From: Treponema sp. UBA1233 | Lineage (GTDB): Bacteria; Spirochaetota; Spirochaetia; Treponematales; Treponemataceae | Assembly (NCBI GenBank): GCA_002309305.1 | Contig: DBWR01000073.1 | Location: forward strand, 1 to 55,054 | Reading direction: 5' to 3' | DNA length: 55,054 nt | In this document: positions 8,879-18,598 of the stretch, one piece after another | Numbering within the stretch: the first letter of the stretch is position 1 | How the letters are laid out: every line of letters begins with the position of its first letter | Translations under genes and position numbers: made by a program | The notes under the pieces: model-generated | What the model was told of the DNA's origin: nothing | The model's database searches: none | Seen by the model: only the letters and a program-made list of their open reading frames with translations

Positions 8879-9745
8879 ATGGCCGATATTTCAGCTCGAA
8901 TTACACGAAAGTCCCTGGCTGCAAAGAAAAAAGCCGCCATAAAAACATTAAAGGCTCAAAATAAAGAAAAAATACGAGAGGTAAAGATTCAGTACGCTTC
9001 CAACCCGGAACGGCTTCAGGCTCTGGAAGTTGAAAAGGAACAGAAGAAAAACCTCCGCATTCAAAAAAGAAACGCACGTCTGGCATACAATTCAAGGCTC
9101 CCGAGACGCTATACTCTGGGAGAGGATTTGTTCAATTCAATAAGCCACGGAATTGGAGCAGGCCTTAGTGTTGCCGCAATTGTCCTTCTGGTTGTAAAGG
9201 CTGTGTTCCATGCTCCGGAAGGTCAGACTTCACTTTATGTCACGGCATTTTCGATTTTCGGTTCAACCCTCTTCATCGGCTACATGATGTCCACCCTCTA
9301 CCATGCGATTACACCTCACGGGGCAAGACGGGTTTTTTCCATAATAGACCACATTTGCATTTATTTGTTGATAGGTGGAACCTATACCCCATTTGTTCTT
9401 ACCAGAATAAACGGGAACAAGGCTCTGGCAATCTTTATAGCCGTGTGGAGTGTCGTGGCCGTATTAAGCCTGCTTTATGCGGTTTTCGGGGCAAGGCTCA
9501 GGGCTTTTTCAATTTTGACCTATTTTATCATGGGCTGGCTCATCATTACTGTATTCAGCCTGTATCCTGTTGACGAACCCCTTACTCAGGCGAGCAAGGT
9601 TTTCCTCTTTGTGGGAGGCATATGCTACACGGTTGGAGGAGTGTTCTACACGATGCGGAGTTACCGTTGGGCTCACAGTGTTTTCCATATTCTGGCTCTG
9701 GCTGGAAGTATACTACATTTCTTTAGCGTGTACTTTATTATCTAG
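8879..9745 (+). CDS. hemolysin III / PAQR-family membrane protein with a charged N-terminal extension
   Basis: This 288-residue protein has seven predicted helices and the hemolysin III hallmarks: GEDLFNSISHGIGAGLSVAA near residue 81, STLYHAI, DHICIYLLIGGTYTPF and a late RWAHSVFHILALAGSILHF, with the conserved His residues of the PAQR metal site. The first ~75 residues are a strongly basic, probably helical extension (repeated Lys/Ala/Arg) not found in typical ~210-residue members. The start is supported by GGAGGA about eight bases upstream. Despite the name, most members are not haemolysins; a membrane hydrolase or lipid-homeostasis role is possible. Confidence 0.88.
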   Translation: MADISARITRKSLAAKKKAAIKTLKAQNKEKIREVKIQYASNPERLQALEVEKEQKKNLRIQKRNARLAYNSRLPRRYTLGEDLFNSISHGIGAGLSVAAIVLLVVKAVFHAPEGQTSLYVTAFSIFGSTLFIGYMMSTLYHAITPHGARRVFSIIDHICIYLLIGGTYTPFVLTRINGNKALAIFIAVWSVVAVLSLLYAVFGARLRAFSILTYFIMGWLIITVFSLYPVDEPLTQASKVFLFVGGICYTVGGVFYTMRSYRWAHSVFHILALAGSILHFFSVYFII

Positions 9746-9754
9746 CGAGGTATT

Positions 9755-10732
9755 ATGAAAAAAGAATCTTCATTTAAACAAGGATTAAAAGTCATTCCGC
9801 TTTATATCGTTACGGTAGTCATAGGAACCGTTATTTGTGCGGTTGCCTATTCACTGTATTCCTTATGTACCCACATGGTTGCGGGCGCTCAGGTTCAGAT
9901 TTTCAATTTGAAGTATTTTCTGGACGGTGTGTTCATCTTCTCTCCCGCAATACTGATTTTAAGCGGTGTCCTTACTTGTGCGTATCTGATCCGCCATCCA
10001 CCGACGTCCGCTTTTCCAACGATTGTATACATGATCATTTATGCCGTATTCTGGGTGATTCTGATGCCGCTTAACTTCCGTCTTGCCGACAGGTTCAATT
10101 TGACTCAGGAAGAGGCCGCTGCTTCGCCCGTACAGCTTTCAGATGGCTTTTTCCGTGAATCAGGTCAGGGGCATATCTACTATTATACTTCCGTTTCCGA
10201 CAAGAATGTTGTGGACGGTGTGTGCATAGCTCCAAGCGATTCTCAGATGGTATATACTTTCTCCGACATCCAGCTTCCCGGTGCGACAGATTTTTCCGAT
10301 CCTCTTATAAAGCAGACTGTTCAGATGCCGGAAGTGCTCCAGGTGTTGAGCAAATGGTTCAACTCGTTTATGGTAATTGCGCGTACATCCTGCACCCGGG
10401 GAACTTTTGAATGGCTGTGTTTTGCCTCCATCGGTCTTGCACTGCTGTCCGTCGTGGGTCTTAGGCAGATATCCAAGTGGAGGATAATCGATTTGGTCCT
10501 TGTTGTTGGGGTTACTGCCGGAATTCTTGCCCTGAACATCTTGGGCTACACGAATTCGTTTATGGATCCTATAAAGGCAAAGGTTGACGGAATGCTTCCA
10601 ACCATAAAGAATCCGCTTCTTGTTTTGCTGAACATCCTCATATGCATAATCTGTCTGTGCATCGGCATCATAGTTTCTGCCAAACGCAGTCGCCAGCAGG
10701 CAATGGAAAATGAATTGTACGGAGTGAACTAA
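9755..10732 (+). CDS. multi-spanning membrane protein, unknown function
   Basis: This 325-residue protein has about six hydrophobic segments: three in the first 110 residues, then a ~110-residue extracytoplasmic domain (GQGHIYYYTSVSDKNVVDGV), then three more helices. It starts nine bases after the hemolysin III gene and ends on the ATG of the next gene (TAATG), so it is translationally coupled to the TPR-like membrane protein. The two probably form a complex. I see no transporter or enzyme motif. Both look like conserved spirochaete proteins, but I cannot name the family. Confidence 0.75.
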   Translation: MKKESSFKQGLKVIPLYIVTVVIGTVICAVAYSLYSLCTHMVAGAQVQIFNLKYFLDGVFIFSPAILILSGVLTCAYLIRHPPTSAFPTIVYMIIYAVFWVILMPLNFRLADRFNLTQEEAAASPVQLSDGFFRESGQGHIYYYTSVSDKNVVDGVCIAPSDSQMVYTFSDIQLPGATDFSDPLIKQTVQMPEVLQVLSKWFNSFMVIARTSCTRGTFEWLCFASIGLALLSVVGLRQISKWRIIDLVLVVGVTAGILALNILGYTNSFMDPIKAKVDGMLPTIKNPLLVLLNILICIICLCIGIIVSAKRSRQQAMENELYGVN

Positions 10733-12663
10733 TGAAAAAAACGATATCAATCATTTTAATATATGCCGCTTTAATCTTTGCCACATGTCTGATAGTGACC
10801 TTCGCATACAGGCCCTTGCCGGAACTGATTCCTTCTACTAAAAACGTTTACCGCTTTTTCCGTGCGCTCAACTGGTTCCTGAACCTCATGCCATCCGTAT
10901 TGCTCAGTGGTTTTGCCATAGCATGTTCGGTCATCTGGAAGGGACAGGGTGAGTTCATCACAAAAAGGTTCTCCCAGGGAATGTTAAAGCGTTTTGCCTT
11001 TGTGGTTCCCTTTTCACTGGTGATTGTATTGGTTCTTTCGCTCAACTACGAGCTGATTCAGCCTGCCGTATATGACCATTATCTTGAACTGGAGAGTGCC
11101 GTCGCTGACCTAAAGTCGAACAAGACTACCGCCAGAAACCTCCTGAATGCCGGACAACCCGAAATTGCATATCAGTATGCTCTTAGGGCAACCCAGATTT
11201 CTGCAAATGACGACGATGCCAAACAGCTGCTTCTGGAAGTCAAGAATGCTGTGGACCTTGCGCGTGACAGGGCCCTTCATGACAAAAAGAAGCTTACGGT
11301 AGATGAAATTGAACGTCCCCTTTCTACTGCCGACAAGTCATATTCTGTTCAGGACTTGCTGCAAAAATCACAGGCCGCAATGGACGAAAAGGATTATTTC
11401 CAGGCACACTACTGGGCATCCCTTGCTGTACAGGCCTGTAAGGAAACCGACACCAACCTGAACATAGCAAAAGCCGCCGCCGCAGAGGCATGGGAAAAAC
11501 TCAAGAACCCCGTGGACTTTAAGAACAAGGAAGCCTACGAGTATTACATGAAGAAGATGGGTGCGTATCAGGCACTGCAGTCTGGAACGACAAGCGAAAA
11601 CCTTTCGGCATATTACGCATTCAAGGCACTGAGCATGAACGGACATGCGGACGATCCTGACATCATACGTTATCTTGCCCTTGCCCAGGAAGCGGTAGAA
11701 AGCGAATACTTCTTTATTGACGAAACGGAAAACCTTACCAAACTGGAAAACAACAGGAACATCTATTTCTCTTATCTGAACAAGAACAACGGAACGAGGG
11801 ACATAATTTTCATCAAGGGTGCATGGGATACTAAGGGCGACGGTTATGCAGTGCGTTATCTGGACGGACTTACAATCGCAACATTCTCCAAGAGCGGAAA
11901 ATTCATGCGTTCAATGTATGCTCCCATAGCAAAGGTAATTTCTCAGCCGGTTTCAGTTTTGGATTCCGAGACAAAGTCGCTTCATGGAATTCAGGATTCA
12001 TGGAAGAACATACCCTATGTCATGCTACAGGCGGCCGACCGTGAGACCAAGGGTGCTGTCGTTGGACCAAGGTATGATTATGTTGAATCAGGATTGCCCG
12101 ATTATGTGCTGCAGGCGGAAGGTCTGGTTGACCGTTCTCCTTTGACCGGCACCATGCAGATGGATGCTACGGTTAGCGAACTCAGGACAATCGTGACAAG
12201 AATGGTTCCAGAATCAAGGACAATCATTCTTCCGATGCCATACCGTGATTTTACCGCAACAAGCCAGGCTACCAATGGTCCGGACAGGATGGATTTGGCA
12301 ACACTTTTCACTTTCCTCAAGAAAGCCCAGGATTATGGTTTTTCCAAGGAAGTGTTCAGCAGGAGTCTTTTGGGACGCGGCATGTTCCCTCTGCTGATTC
12401 TTATGCTTTGTATTGCGGCCGCAACTCTGGGATGGAACTACAGGATTGATGATGACACTGAGTTTAAATTCAGATGGCTGCTTTTGGTTCCGATAGCAGG
12501 TGCAGTTACATTCTTTGTCCTTAAGGTTGTTGAATATTTCTATGACCTGTTGAACTATGTGATTGTCGGTGCGTTTGGTGGAGCCGCTTTGTGGGTGGCG
12601 CTGGGAGTAAACATCGTACTTTTGATGATAGTATCCCTGTACTTCCTTGCAAGACGTAAATAA
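10732..12663 (+). CDS. membrane protein with a large TPR-like domain
   Basis: This 643-residue protein has three hydrophobic segments within the first ~110 residues. A long soluble region follows whose helices resemble tetratricopeptide repeats (NLLNAGQPEIAYQYALRATQ; MDEKDYFQAHYWASLAVQA; LSAYYAFKALSMNG), then a mixed domain around residues 340-530 (GAWDTKGDGYAVRYLDGL), then about three C-terminal helices. The first base of its ATG is the last base of the upstream gene's stop codon. TPR architecture suggests a scaffold for an envelope complex with the 325-residue partner. Exact role unknown. Confidence 0.75.
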   Translation: MKKTISIILIYAALIFATCLIVTFAYRPLPELIPSTKNVYRFFRALNWFLNLMPSVLLSGFAIACSVIWKGQGEFITKRFSQGMLKRFAFVVPFSLVIVLVLSLNYELIQPAVYDHYLELESAVADLKSNKTTARNLLNAGQPEIAYQYALRATQISANDDDAKQLLLEVKNAVDLARDRALHDKKKLTVDEIERPLSTADKSYSVQDLLQKSQAAMDEKDYFQAHYWASLAVQACKETDTNLNIAKAAAAEAWEKLKNPVDFKNKEAYEYYMKKMGAYQALQSGTTSENLSAYYAFKALSMNGHADDPDIIRYLALAQEAVESEYFFIDETENLTKLENNRNIYFSYLNKNNGTRDIIFIKGAWDTKGDGYAVRYLDGLTIATFSKSGKFMRSMYAPIAKVISQPVSVLDSETKSLHGIQDSWKNIPYVMLQAADRETKGAVVGPRYDYVESGLPDYVLQAEGLVDRSPLTGTMQMDATVSELRTIVTRMVPESRTIILPMPYRDFTATSQATNGPDRMDLATLFTFLKKAQDYGFSKEVFSRSLLGRGMFPLLILMLCIAAATLGWNYRIDDDTEFKFRWLLLVPIAGAVTFFVLKVVEYFYDLLNYVIVGAFGGAALWVALGVNIVLLMIVSLYFLARRK

Positions 12664-12669
12664 ATAATA

Positions 12670-12698
12670 TTGCTAATAAGCGATTAAATTGGTATAAT
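12670..12698 (+). promoter_or_regulatory. sigma-70-type promoter of the SEC-C gene, leaderless
   Basis: TTGCTA, 17 bases, TATAAT. The -10 ends nine bases before the ATG at 12708, so transcription should start about 3 bases before the start codon. No Shine-Dalgarno is possible. Confidence 0.7.
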
Positions 12699-12707
12699 GC
12701 TTGAACT

Positions 12708-13223
12708 ATGAGTGAAGAAATTAAATCAACAGATGTCTGTCCATGTGGCAGCGGGAAAAAATTTGGCGAATGCTGTTCTCCCATTTTGACGGGAAGTGCA
12801 AAGGCAAAGACTGCGGAAGCGCTGATGCGTGCCCGTTATTCAGCCTATGTCGTTCATAACATTGACTTTATCATCAATACATGCGAGTCCGGCGAAAAGA
12901 TTGCGGAGATTGACCGCAAGGCTACCGAAGACTGGTCAAGAAAGAGTGTGTGGCATGGCCTTAAGGTTTTGCATACCGAGAAGGGTCAGGAGAATGATGA
13001 TGAAGGTATTGTTGAATTTGAGGCAACATATACCCAGAAGAACATCCGAGACGTACACCACGAGACAGCCGGTTTCAAGAAGGTAAACGGCGAATGGCTT
13101 TACAGCGAGGGGGTCATCCGTCCTACAACTGTTGTCCGTGAGACTAAAAAGGTCGGAAGGAATGAGCCTTGTCCATGTGGCAGCGGAAAAAAATACAAGC
13201 AGTGCTGTGGTAAAAACGCCTAG
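12708..13223 (+). CDS. YchJ-like SEC-C metal-binding protein
   Basis: This 171-residue cytoplasmic protein carries a SEC-C zinc motif at each end: CPCGSGKKFGECC near residues 9-21 and CPCGSGKKYKQCC near 156-168. The middle has the YchJ/UPF0225 signature (ALMRARYSAYVVHNIDFI) and a NTF2-like fold is expected (HETAGFKKVNGEWLYSEG). The SEC-C motif is the zinc-binding tail of SecA, but the function of YchJ-type proteins is not established. The transcript is probably leaderless. The RlmB-type gene follows after 3 bases, suggesting one operon. Confidence 0.88.
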   Translation: MSEEIKSTDVCPCGSGKKFGECCSPILTGSAKAKTAEALMRARYSAYVVHNIDFIINTCESGEKIAEIDRKATEDWSRKSVWHGLKVLHTEKGQENDDEGIVEFEATYTQKNIRDVHHETAGFKKVNGEWLYSEGVIRPTTVVRETKKVGRNEPCPCGSGKKYKQCCGKNA

Positions 13224-13226
13224 AAT

Positions 13227-14000
13227 ATGGCAGAAAACATTTATACGGGCTTTCATGCGGTAGAGGAGCGTATAAGGGAATACAAGGAACATCCCGCAGG
13301 TTCCAAGCTAACCGTTGAATACTCAAAGCCCGGTCCCCGGATTAAAAAGATTCTCGAGCTTGCATCAAAGGCGAATGTTGAATGCCGCCAGGTGAGCGAC
13401 AGGGATCTTGACTCAAGTGTTGCAGGCCTTCCCGAGACAGTCCGTAATCACCGTGGAATCATACTCCGTGTATCCGGGGAAAAAGCAATCTCCCAGAACG
13501 TAGTTCAGCTTGACCAGTGGCTTTCTGCATGTCCAGAGCAGGCAACCGTTGTGATTCTGGACAGCGTAACCGATCCCCATAATGTCGGTGCAATCATCCG
13601 TTCATGCGACCAGTTTGGTGCATCCCTTTTGATTTTACCCGAAAGGCGTTCTGCATCAGACGTTCAGGAAAATCAGATCATAGCCAGATCTTCTGCAGGT
13701 TCAAGTGCATGGGTACCTGTTTCCGTGGTCACAAATCTTGTACGTTCCGTTCAAATGCTCAAGGAAGCGGGGTTCTGGATCTATGGTGCTGATGCCGGTG
13801 GAGAAAACCTTTCCAAGACCCAATTTGCCCCAAAAACATGCATCATTATGGGTAGCGAGGGACACGGTATGTCCAGGCTTCTTGAAGAAAACTGTGATGC
13901 AATAGTTTCCATACCGACATGCGGCAAAGTGGACAGCCTTAACGTCTCTGTGGCGGCCGGTGTCCTTTTGTATGAAAGGTATAGGACAATCCAAAAATAA
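13227..14000 (+). CDS. rlmB: TrmH/RlmB-type rRNA 2'-O-methyltransferase
   Basis: This 257-residue SpoU-family enzyme shows the three trefoil-knot motifs: LDSVTDPHNVGAIIRSCDQF (motif 1), CIIMGSEGHGMSRLLEENCD (motif 2) and VSIPTCGKVDSLNVSVAAGV (motif 3). The N-terminal ~80 residues look like the RNA-binding domain found in RlmB, which methylates the 2'-O of G2251 in 23S rRNA using SAM. A tRNA-modifying TrmH role cannot be excluded from sequence alone. It starts 3 bases after the SEC-C gene without an evident Shine-Dalgarno, so translation probably depends on coupling. Confidence 0.85.
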   Translation: MAENIYTGFHAVEERIREYKEHPAGSKLTVEYSKPGPRIKKILELASKANVECRQVSDRDLDSSVAGLPETVRNHRGIILRVSGEKAISQNVVQLDQWLSACPEQATVVILDSVTDPHNVGAIIRSCDQFGASLLILPERRSASDVQENQIIARSSAGSSAWVPVSVVTNLVRSVQMLKEAGFWIYGADAGGENLSKTQFAPKTCIIMGSEGHGMSRLLEENCDAIVSIPTCGKVDSLNVSVAAGVLLYERYRTIQK

Positions 14001-14079
14001 ATTTCAGTGTTTATATTTTGATTTTGACGTTTTCAAGTTTTTTTAAGGTATATACTTCTGTCCTCATGTAAAATTTTCA

Positions 14080-14108
14080 TTGACGAGAGCGGGTTTTGCT
14101 GATAAAAT
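14080..14108 (+). promoter_or_regulatory. sigma-70-type promoter of ptsI, leaderless
   Basis: TTGACG, 17 bases, TAAAAT. The -10 ends at 14108 and the ATG is at 14115, so the predicted first transcribed base is at or beside the A of the start codon. Confidence 0.78.
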
Positions 14109-14114
14109 TAAAGA

Positions 14115-15821
14115 ATGAACATCCTTTTAGGCATTTCTGCCGCTGGTGGAATGGGCATAGGCAAGGCTTTCATTCTTCCGGAGACTCAAGAGCGTATAAT
14201 TCCCAAGCATGCCATCTCTGACGGTGATGTACCCGGAGAGATAGAGCGTTTTAAGACTGCAACACAAACTGTTCATTCTCAGATAGAAAATCACCTCAAG
14301 GGACAAAACTCAACAGACCTTCAAAATGTCATTCTGGAAACCTACCTCCTTATGCTTACCGACCCGGTTTTCATTCAGGAAGTTGAAGAGGCGGTAAAAG
14401 TAAACAAGCTGAACATTGAATTTACCTTAAATGAGAAGACCCAGGAATATGCACAGCGTTTGAGGAGTGCCGGTAACGATTATCTTGCCGAACGTGCCCA
14501 GGATATTGAGGATGTTTTCGGACGAGTATTGGACCTGCTTTTGGACTACCATCAGTTCAACATAGACCAGGTGCCGGATGGAGCCGTAATTGTTGCCCGC
14601 GCCATGAAGACGAGCGATACGGTCATTTTGAGCAAAAGGAAGATAGCCGGTCTTGCCCTTACGGAAGGTGGTGTTTCAAGTCATGTCGCAATCCTGGCCA
14701 AAAGTTACGGAGTGCCTGCGGTTGTTGGCATTACGGATGTTACCGAACAGATTCAGGATGGAGAGGAAGTAATCGTTGACGGAGAGAGGGGAGAAATCCT
14801 TTTAAGTCCCGACAGTGCCACGATTACCGAATATCTTGCCAAAATCGCATCTGATGAAAAATACAGGGCCGCCCTGCGAGTATTCAAGAACAAGCCCGCA
14901 CAGACTGATGACGGTACACAGTTCAAGCTGTATGCAAACATTGGAACTCCGGAAGAAGTCCAGCTTGCAATGGAAGAGGGTGCCGACGGCATAGGCCTTT
15001 TCCGCACTGAATTCCTGTTCATGAACGAGCTTAAGAAACTGAATGACGAGGGTGGAACTTTTTCCAGTGCAATAAGTGAGGAAGCCCAGTTTGAGGCATA
15101 CAAATATGTCCTGCAGTCAATGGGAGACAAACCCGTGTGCATAAGGACCCTGGATGCCGGTGGTGACAAGCTGGTTGCATCAAAAGACCTCCCTGTCCTG
15201 AACGAAAGGAATCCGCTGATGGGACTCAGGGCAATAAGACTGTCCCTTTATTCTCCCAAGGTTTTCCGTACGCAGCTCCGCGCCCTCTACCGTGCTTCGG
15301 TTTACGGCAACCTGAAAATCATGCTGCCCCTCATAACCGACGTCTCCCAGGTGGAAACGGTACTAGGCATCGCAAAGGGGGTTCAGCTTAGCCTCAAGGC
15401 AGACGGAATAGCATACAATCCCAACGTGCCCATAGGCATCATGGTGGAAACTGCCGCCGCCGCAATATGTTCCGATTGTCTTGCGGGACACAGTGCATTC
15501 TTCAGCCTGGGAACCAACGACCTTACGCAGTATACAATCGGCATAGACCGTGAGAATCCTGCCGTAGCTCCAAACTACAACGAATTCCATCTGGCGGTTT
15601 TGCGCCTGATTCAGCAGACCATAGTCAATGCAAGAAAAGCCGGAATCCCTGTATCTGCATGTGGAGAAATGGCGGGACGAAAGGAAAGTGCAATCATTCT
15701 GGCAGGTATGGGTGTCCACGAGCTCAGCATGTCGCCAAAGCAGATTCCAATCATAAAGGAAACCCTTTCACGCTTTACCATGAAGGAATTGGAAAACATC
15801 TCCAGCCGCTCTGTTTATTGA
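14115..15821 (+). CDS. ptsI: phosphoenolpyruvate-protein phosphotransferase (enzyme I of the PTS)
   Basis: This 568-residue, full-length cytoplasmic protein transfers phosphate from PEP to HPr. The active-site His190 lies in EGGVSSHVAILAKSYGVPAV. The PEP-binding TIM-barrel half shows GADGIGLFRTEFLFM, RTLDAGGDK, NPLMGLRAIR, IGIMVETAAAA, FSLGTNDLTQY and the catalytic Cys context SACGEMAG. No HPr or sugar permease is next to it. Many spirochaetes keep only a partial PTS, so a regulatory role is possible, although the enzyme itself has all key residues. No Shine-Dalgarno; leaderless promoter. Confidence 0.95.
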   Translation: MNILLGISAAGGMGIGKAFILPETQERIIPKHAISDGDVPGEIERFKTATQTVHSQIENHLKGQNSTDLQNVILETYLLMLTDPVFIQEVEEAVKVNKLNIEFTLNEKTQEYAQRLRSAGNDYLAERAQDIEDVFGRVLDLLLDYHQFNIDQVPDGAVIVARAMKTSDTVILSKRKIAGLALTEGGVSSHVAILAKSYGVPAVVGITDVTEQIQDGEEVIVDGERGEILLSPDSATITEYLAKIASDEKYRAALRVFKNKPAQTDDGTQFKLYANIGTPEEVQLAMEEGADGIGLFRTEFLFMNELKKLNDEGGTFSSAISEEAQFEAYKYVLQSMGDKPVCIRTLDAGGDKLVASKDLPVLNERNPLMGLRAIRLSLYSPKVFRTQLRALYRASVYGNLKIMLPLITDVSQVETVLGIAKGVQLSLKADGIAYNPNVPIGIMVETAAAAICSDCLAGHSAFFSLGTNDLTQYTIGIDRENPAVAPNYNEFHLAVLRLIQQTIVNARKAGIPVSACGEMAGRKESAIILAGMGVHELSMSPKQIPIIKETLSRFTMKELENISSRSVY

Positions 15822-15860
15822 GTAATTTTTTTCAACACACTGGAAAATATAATCCTTTTA

Positions 15861-15869
15861 TGCTAAACT
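15861..15869 (+). promoter_or_regulatory. extended -10 element of the U32 peptidase gene
   Basis: TGCTAAACT, an extended -10, ends six bases before the ATG at 15876. There is no purine-rich Shine-Dalgarno, and the -35 (TGGAAA at 15841) is weak. Probably another leaderless start. Confidence 0.5.
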
Positions 15870-15875
15870 TATCCA

Positions 15876-18032
15876 ATGACTGAATTACTTGCACCGGCCG
15901 GAAATGTCGAGGCCTTGGACGCTGCAATTGGCGAGGGAGCCGATGCGGTTTATTTGGGATTAAAATCTTTTAATGCGCGACTCCGTTCTTCCAACTTTGC
16001 ATGGAGGGAATTTGAGGGGGCGGTCCAAAGCGTTCACCGTCTTGGAAAAAAAATCTATGTCACCGTCAATACTGTTTTTGAGGAATCCGAATCAGAAAAA
16101 TTATACCGCTTTTTAAAATATCTGGATAAAATCGGTCCGGACGGAATCATCGTTCAGGATTTTGGTGTGGTCAGGATGTGCCAGGAGTTTTTTCCGAATC
16201 TGGAACTTCATGCCTCCACACAGATGAACATTGAATCTGCACAGGCCGCAAACGAACTCAGCCGTCAGGGATTTAAGCGTGTGGTTCTTGCCCGGGAACT
16301 TGGACTTGAGGAAATACGTGCGGTAAAGCAAAATACAAAATGTGAGCTTGAGGTTTTTGTCCATGGCGCCCTTTGTGTAAGCGAAAGCGGTTTGTGCCTC
16401 TTTTCAAGCTATCTTGGAGGAAAGTCCGCCAACCGTGGAATGTGCACTCAGGCATGCCGTCGCTACTACAGGGCAGATCTTCCGGGTGGAGAGCAGCAGG
16501 GATACTATTTTTCGCCGTGTGACTTGAGCTTGATAGACCATGTGCCGGAGATGATGCAGCTTGGTGTGGACAGCTTTAAAATCGAAGGCCGCATGAAGTC
16601 AGCCGAATATGTCGGAGCCGTAACCGCCGCATACCGTTATGTGATGGACCACTGGGAACAGGACAGGAAAGGCGCAATTGCTGAGGGAAAGCGTATTCTT
16701 AGTACGGATTTTGCCCGGTCAAAGACGGATTACTGGTACGGATACAAGACTGAAACCGAGGGTGTGGAAAATGCAGGTGAAAAGATACTCAACCCGAATC
16801 AGGCTGGTGGAACTGGAATTTACCTTGGCCGCATTTCTGAAGTAAAGGAAATTGAAGGAACAAAGATGGCGCTTTTTGTCGGGGGCAGCTATGATCCTGA
16901 TCCCGGAGACAGCATAAGGCTTCACAAAAAGGATGACACGGGTCGTGTAAGCCACAAGGTAAAAAGCATCTACGAGGATGAAAAGGGTAAAAGGTGGTGC
17001 GACATACCGGACGGTTTTGCCCGAGGAGATGAAGTCTACCTCTTGCAGACAAAATCAATGTCCAAAAGATACAAGCGTGTTTTGCCGCAGGATCTTTCTC
17101 GTTTCCGCTCACAGCCGGGTGGTGACAGGGCTCCCGTGATGGCTCTTACTCCGCTTGAGAAAAATGAGCTCCAGTGGTTCCCGGAAGGACTTTACATCGC
17201 AGTGTCTACCACATCAGACGCATACACAGTTCAAATGGCACATCCAGTACGCCTCATATTCGAACTGAATAACGAAACCGAATACGATTTGCTCAACAAG
17301 GATACGCCGGAAAAACCTCTTTTGCCATACAGCAGGAAAATGGTCATCATAAACCTTGATCCGTTTGTACCCCAGGGAAAAATAGAACACCTTCAGAAAG
17401 TGCTGGACACCCTTGTGGAAAAGGGATATTCAACTTTTGTAGTGAACAATCTTGCCCACATCAACATGCTCAAGGGAAAGAAAGTCCACATGATTGCCGG
17501 ACCCTTCCTCTATACTTTCAACCGCTGGGCAGTGAGCTTCCTGGAGAACGAGGGACTTATGGCCGTACAAATGCCGTACGAAAACTCCGAGCGCAACCTC
17601 AAAACCACGTTTGAAACCATGACGGAAAAATCACGCGTGCTTCTTCCTGTTTTTGCATATCCAACACTCTTCCGCCTCAGGTTCAAGTTGCCAAAGGACT
17701 ATGACTTTACCTTCTTTAGCGACAAGGAAGGTTCAAGCTTCAAGGTAAACTCAACACCGGACGGTTCCTTTGTCATGCCGGAATATCCGTTCAGCCTCAT
17801 CGACAAAATGGATTCCCTTTCCAGCAAGGGATGGAAACGCCAGCTTCTTGACTTTAGCAAAACCAGGGTGCAGAAAGCGGACATAAAGAACATCATCAGC
17901 ATGATTCAGACCAGGACCGGAATAGAAGGAGCCTCCAGGTTCAACTGGAAGGACGGTTTCTATAATCCGGAAAAAATCGAAGCATTCAAGGCGATGCAGG
18001 AAAAACAAAAGGCGGCCCCCAGGAAAAGATAA
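15876..18032 (+). CDS. U32 family peptidase-like protein (RlhA/YdcP-like)
   Basis: This 718-residue protein begins with the U32 start pattern ELLAPAGNVEALDAAIGEGA and DAVYLGLKSFNAR. The family signature follows in the middle: LEVFVHGALCVSESGLC, GMCTQACRRYY, YYFSPCDLSLIDHVPEM and FKIEGRMKSAEY. The conserved cysteines fit the iron-sulfur site proposed for U32 proteins that hydroxylate RNA. Long members of this type include E. coli RlhA, which makes 5-hydroxycytidine in 23S rRNA; a peptidase role is poorly supported for this class. Residues after ~330 form the C-terminal extension of long U32 proteins. Confidence 0.85.
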   Translation: MTELLAPAGNVEALDAAIGEGADAVYLGLKSFNARLRSSNFAWREFEGAVQSVHRLGKKIYVTVNTVFEESESEKLYRFLKYLDKIGPDGIIVQDFGVVRMCQEFFPNLELHASTQMNIESAQAANELSRQGFKRVVLARELGLEEIRAVKQNTKCELEVFVHGALCVSESGLCLFSSYLGGKSANRGMCTQACRRYYRADLPGGEQQGYYFSPCDLSLIDHVPEMMQLGVDSFKIEGRMKSAEYVGAVTAAYRYVMDHWEQDRKGAIAEGKRILSTDFARSKTDYWYGYKTETEGVENAGEKILNPNQAGGTGIYLGRISEVKEIEGTKMALFVGGSYDPDPGDSIRLHKKDDTGRVSHKVKSIYEDEKGKRWCDIPDGFARGDEVYLLQTKSMSKRYKRVLPQDLSRFRSQPGGDRAPVMALTPLEKNELQWFPEGLYIAVSTTSDAYTVQMAHPVRLIFELNNETEYDLLNKDTPEKPLLPYSRKMVIINLDPFVPQGKIEHLQKVLDTLVEKGYSTFVVNNLAHINMLKGKKVHMIAGPFLYTFNRWAVSFLENEGLMAVQMPYENSERNLKTTFETMTEKSRVLLPVFAYPTLFRLRFKLPKDYDFTFFSDKEGSSFKVNSTPDGSFVMPEYPFSLIDKMDSLSSKGWKRQLLDFSKTRVQKADIKNIISMIQTRTGIEGASRFNWKDGFYNPEKIEAFKAMQEKQKAAPRKR

Positions 18033-18098
18033 GAGTTTTGAAGGATAAATTTGTGGAAAGCTATGCCAAATTTCGAGTTTTGGGAGCCGCCTGAAAAA

Positions 18099-18524
18099 TC
18101 AGAATTCTATATCACCCATATCCTGTTCGTCGTTTTTGCTTGAAGAGGAACGGGAAGAGGTCTTCGCACTGTCCGGATCATCCGGCCCCTTTTTGTTGTA
18201 AGGCTTGAATTCCACATGTTCTGCAATTACCTTGATCTTGCTGTGGGATTTCCCTTCTTCATCCTTCCACCTGTTTTGCTTGAGGCGTCCGACAACCCTT
18301 ACACCCCTGCCTTTTGGAGCCCATTTTGAACAGTTTTCCGCCAGCTGTCCGAAAGCGTCTATGTCAAAGTACGACACTTCATCCTGAAACTGACCGTCCT
18401 GAGTTTTGAATTTGCGGCCCACTGCAATTGGAAAAGAGCAGACCGTAAAACCATTTGCTGTCCCTCGCATTTCCGGCTGACGGACAACATTTCCTTCCAG
18501 AATAATTTGATTCAACGAATTCAT
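18099..18524 (-). CDS. ssb: single-stranded DNA-binding protein
   Basis: This 141-residue protein has one OB fold: NQIILEGNVVRQPEMRG, FPIAVGRKF, VSYFDIDAFGQLAENC and KGRGVRVVGRLKQNRWKDEE. A Ser/Lys-rich linker then leads to the acidic tip DMGDIEF, the variant of DDDIPF that recruits partner proteins. I start at the ATG at 18524 because GGAGGAAGT lies directly upstream; an upstream ATG at 18569 adds 15 basic residues without support. It coats single-stranded DNA in replication and repair. Convergent with the U32 gene, 66 bases apart. A near-repeat GGGGGGTCT element lies upstream. Confidence 0.93.
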   Translation of the reverse strand: MNSLNQIILEGNVVRQPEMRGTANGFTVCSFPIAVGRKFKTQDGQFQDEVSYFDIDAFGQLAENCSKWAPKGRGVRVVGRLKQNRWKDEEGKSHSKIKVIAEHVEFKPYNKKGPDDPDSAKTSSRSSSSKNDEQDMGDIEF

Positions 18525-18598
18525 AATACTTCCTCCGCGGCTGTTGCTGCGTTTTTTGATGACTTGCATTTCCGGTGACGTCCCCAGAAGCGCTTACA